Assembly (NCBI GenBank): GCA_003483885.1
Contig: DMXI01000479.1
Span: forward strand, 1 to 41,848
Reading direction: 5' to 3'
Source of the DNA: Microscillaceae bacterium
GTDB taxonomy: Bacteria; Bacteroidota; Bacteroidia; Cytophagales; Microscillaceae
Length of the DNA stretch: 41,848 bases
The notes below the pieces were generated by a model. It did no database searches. It saw nothing but the letters and a program-made list of their open reading frames with translations, and was not told where the DNA came from. The position numbers and the translations under genes were made by a program. Below, piece after piece: positions 41,398 to 41,848 of the stretch (within the stretch, counting starts at the first letter, position 1; each line of letters opens with the position of its first letter).

Positions 41398-41848
41398 ATA
41401 CCATTTGTGAAGAATTTGACCTACGCATAAAAAATGAAGCCGTCAAAGGCACTTTTCAATGGATCAAAGATAAACTATCGCATCCATACGAAGAAAGAAA
41501 GGTTTTTGCCGAATATGCCTCTAATCTCTCAAAAGAGGGGTTTACAATTAAACAGTCTTTGATTTTTGATATAGCTACCCAGGACAGGGGTGTATTGAAT
41601 ATTCAAGAACTTGACGTAGACCTTACCCAACTAGACGAAGAAGACATTGCGGAATTGATTGTTTACTATGATTTGGAAAAACCAGCGGCACGTTATCGTG
41701 AAATAAAGGCAAGCATAGCTGCTCCTACCAGTTATTTAACCGGCATACCTTATCGGGTCATACGGGCATTGCATAAAAGAGGCAAAGTGCCCTTTGACCG
41801 GGAGATTTTTGCGGCTTGTTTGGTTCGTTTTAATGTATGGCATGGCAC
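41394..41848 (+). CDS. Partial gene after SWIM, truncated by window edge
   Basis: A reading frame begins at ATG 41394, overlapping the SWIM stop by 4 nt (ATGA), and stays open for 151 codons to the window end. The visible part is charged and helical (VKGTFQWIKDKLSHPYEERK, LDEEDIAELIVYYDLEKPAA, RYREIKASIAAPTSYLTG, IPYRVIRALHKRGKVPFDRE). There is no signal peptide and no recognised domain. The overlap implies tight co-expression with the SWIM protein. By context it could be one of the long helical proteins seen beside SWIM genes (YehM-, MolR- or DUF6493-like), but sequence alone does not show this. Confidence 0.7.
   Translation, partial: MNTICEEFDLRIKNEAVKGTFQWIKDKLSHPYEERKVFAEYASNLSKEGFTIKQSLIFDIATQDRGVLNIQELDVDLTQLDEEDIAELIVYYDLEKPAARYREIKASIAAPTSYLTGIPYRVIRALHKRGKVPFDREIFAACLVRFNVWHG

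Overview
The window is low-GC DNA from a member of the Bacteroidota, most likely a marine gliding Cytophagales bacterium of the Microscilla type. This rests on family content and promoters, not on a marker-gene search. The pointers are long bacterial leucine-rich-repeat (LRR) proteins, several SpoIIE-type PP2C phosphatases fused to 7TMR-DISM, TPR or GAF input modules, a Wzi/RemB-type outer-membrane protein, AraC-type regulators with membrane domains, and promoters of the Bacteroidota form TTG-N17-TAnnTTTG.

Layout. 1-872 holds no gene. It carries a ~415 bp element with terminal inverted repeats, a nested inverted-repeat block and an intrinsic terminator. 873-3107: a membrane-anchored AraC regulator and a TolB-like propeller protein; a second copy of the ~415 bp element follows at 3129-3544. 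3564-7542 (minus): a periplasmic serine hydrolase and a large LRR protein, separated by a shortened copy of the structured block. 7744-9369: an operon of a WYL regulator, a small zinc-ribbon protein and a helical-repeat protein. 9705-16959: a 7TMR-DISM/SpoIIE phosphatase, a second LRR protein, a TlpA-like thioredoxin, a TPR/SpoIIE phosphatase, a STAS/SEC14-like protein and an AraC regulator. 16942-17282 is a repeat-rich spacer with a 92-bp tandem duplication inside 59-bp direct repeats. 17325-19507: two SnoaL-like secreted proteins and a lipoprotein alpha/beta hydrolase. 19578-24895: a Zn-protease-like protein, a secreted protein of unknown function, a Crp-type regulator beside a palindrome and a strictosidine-synthase-like lipoprotein, a MarR regulator with a strong palindrome, and an SGNH lipoprotein. 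25003-30078: a Wzi/RemB-like barrel, a large TPR protein and a secreted partner. 35798-30075 (minus): a compact operon of GT2, an OppC-like permease, a GAF-SpoIIE phosphatase, a polysaccharide deacetylase and a second GT2. 35812-41848 (plus): ruvC, three tandem LRR paralogues, a SWIM zinc-finger protein and the start of a further gene cut by the window edge.

Two themes stand out. First, five cytoplasmic LRR proteins at three loci share the same plan: an 87-90 residue N-terminal domain, an uninterrupted run of 23-residue LRRs (5 to about 21) and a 32-33 residue C-cap. Three are tandem duplicates next to a SWIM protein, and the largest array shows recent 69-bp unit expansion. This is the best candidate for an undescribed system. 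Second, three SpoIIE phosphatases with different sensory inputs suggest several partner-switching inputs. No RsbW-type kinase is in view, but a STAS/SEC14-like protein directly follows one of them.

No rRNA, tRNA, CRISPR array or transposase gene was recognised.
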